From: Chloroflexota bacterium
Lineage (GTDB): Bacteria; Chloroflexota; UBA6077; JACCZL01
Assembly: GCA_020845495.1 (NCBI GenBank)
Contig: JADLFM010000118.1
Coordinates: forward strand, 1 to 6,291
Length of the DNA stretch: 6,291 nucleotides
Reading direction: 5' to 3'
Within the stretch, counting starts at the first letter, position 1; each line of letters begins with the position of its first letter. The notes under the pieces are model-generated. The model made no database searches. It was not told the DNA's origin and saw only the letters and a program-made list of their open reading frames with translations. Both the position numbers and the translations under genes were made by a program. Shown piece by piece: positions 5,951 to 6,291 of this stretch.

Positions 5951-6026
5951 AGGCAGTCATCCCGTGAGCGAGAGCGAGGTAGGCGCGGGCTGACGTTCCG
6001 CGCCTCGGCGATCGTCCGCTCACGTC
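5951..6026. other. Intergenic gap, start region of the DpdA-like gene unresolved
   Basis: Between the TAG at 6027-6029 and the TTG at 5950 I see no terminator hairpin and no clear promoter. A 76-codon minus-strand frame (6023-5793, GTG start three bases after the TAG) crosses this gap and overlaps the N-terminus of the DpdA-like gene. It has no recognisable motifs and I do not call it. If the DpdA-like gene starts at 5839, the gap is 187 nt. Confidence 0.4.
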
Positions 6027-6291
6027 CTACAGCAGACGCGGCGAGCTATGATCCGTCACCAGCGGCGTGCGGTCTGTCGACGTGTGCGCCGGCGGGGGCT
6101 TCAATACCAAGAGGCGCTGGTTGGCGCTGCCCGTCCACGGGCCGGCGCCGTCAGCGAGGGCGGTCACGTACGGCCCGTCGATGAGCACGTCGATCTCGTC
6201 GAGCACGCCGCCAACGGCTGGCTGCCATTCGGCCTGACGGCGGAGGGCCTCGTAGGTGTATCCGCTGTAGCAGAGGATGTGTTGACAGCCA
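6027..6291 (-). CDS. NrdG-like 4Fe-4S/radical-SAM activating protein, C-terminal end only
   Basis: The frame enters from beyond the window edge and stops at TAG (6029-6027), leaving 87 codons. It reads HILCYSGYTYEALRR, then VLDEIDVLIDGPYVTALA, then GPWTGSANQRLLVL. These are the end motifs of NrdG/PflA-type activating proteins: ILCYSGYT strand, DVLIDGPF loop, W-GS-NQR, as in the anaerobic ribonucleotide reductase activase and stand-alone relatives (4Fe-4S single cluster domain). The CxxxCxxC iron-sulfur motif would lie upstream, outside the window. About 22 extra residues (KPPPAHTSTDR onward) follow the usual end. Such enzymes generate a glycyl radical or modify a partner. A QueE-like enzyme would suit a deazaguanine pathway, but these end motifs point to the NrdG group instead. 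It is the first gene of the visible cluster and probably shares its transcript, although the 76-nt or larger gap leaves that open. Confidence 0.75.
   Translation of the reverse strand, partial: GCQHILCYSGYTYEALRRQAEWQPAVGGVLDEIDVLIDGPYVTALADGAGPWTGSANQRLLVLKPPPAHTSTDRTPLVTDHSSPRLL

Noticed and set aside
5793..6023. A 76-codon minus-strand frame starting GTG just after the NrdG-like stop
   Set aside because: It has no recognisable motif, its second half is Arg/His-rich shadow sequence over the DpdA-like gene, and it has no convincing ribosome site.
5084..6184. A 366-codon open frame on the plus strand opposite the DpdA-like gene
   Set aside because: It is antisense to a frame with recognisable enzyme motifs, its translation has no domain pattern, and long antisense frames are expected at this GC content.
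6027..6291. Reading the truncated iron-sulfur protein as QueE to complete a deazaguanine pathway
   Set aside because: The C-terminal motifs DVLIDGP and W-GSxNQR are typical of the NrdG/PflA activase group; nothing visible supports QueE.

Overview
The window is GC-rich (roughly two-thirds G+C by eye). Every gene I can support lies on the minus strand, in one tightly packed, probably co-transcribed cluster read from high to low coordinates. The gene families (a replication-relaxation type winged-helix protein, a VirD4/TraG-like coupling ATPase, a PRTRC-type ubiquitin-like protein, DNA-modification-like enzymes and a beta-clamp fragment) and the GC-rich style suggest an integrative element or plasmid of a high-GC bacterium. 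Chloroflexota is my best guess and Actinomycetota the alternative; neither is proven by the sequence.

Order in the direction of transcription: (1) 6291-6027, the 3' end of an NrdG-like 4Fe-4S/radical-SAM activating protein, cut by the window edge. (2) 5950-4775, a TGT/DpdA-like TIM-barrel protein with a QLDLF tail. (3) 4806 to about 4379, the 5' half of a Mom-like (GNAT-type) DNA-modification gene. It is joined directly and out of frame to (4) about 4384-3862, the 3' part of a sliding-clamp gene (end of domain II plus domain III), which carries its own one-base frame break near 4170. (5) A 28-bp perfect palindrome at 3824-3851. (6) 3800-3240, an uncharacterised 186-aa protein: a small core, a disordered linker and a terminal QLTLFG. 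(7) 3221-2814, a ubiquitin-like PRTRC system protein C with a long C-terminal extension. (8) 2817-1294, a coupling-ATPase-like protein that keeps Walker B but has no Walker A, and whose first 180 residues look like an unrelated module. (9) 1297 to the window start, a replication-relaxation-like protein with two winged-helix modules, lacking its C-terminus here. Stop/start overlaps (TTGA at 2814-2817, ATGA at 1294-1297, 32 nt at 4775-4806) argue for translational coupling.

The most striking pattern is that a cluster containing a sliding-clamp gene also contains two proteins ending in near-consensus clamp-binding peptides (QLDLF, QLTLFG) and two more with weaker matches (QLSLD, QVSLPM). My working hypothesis is a mobile-element module in which DNA-modification, ubiquitin-like and DNA-translocation proteins are recruited to DNA through a clamp. 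The element looks partly decayed, or rearranged by deletions: Mom::DnaN is clearly broken, and the ATPase is possibly a fusion. No tRNA, rRNA, CRISPR array, insertion sequence or convincing intrinsic terminator was seen.
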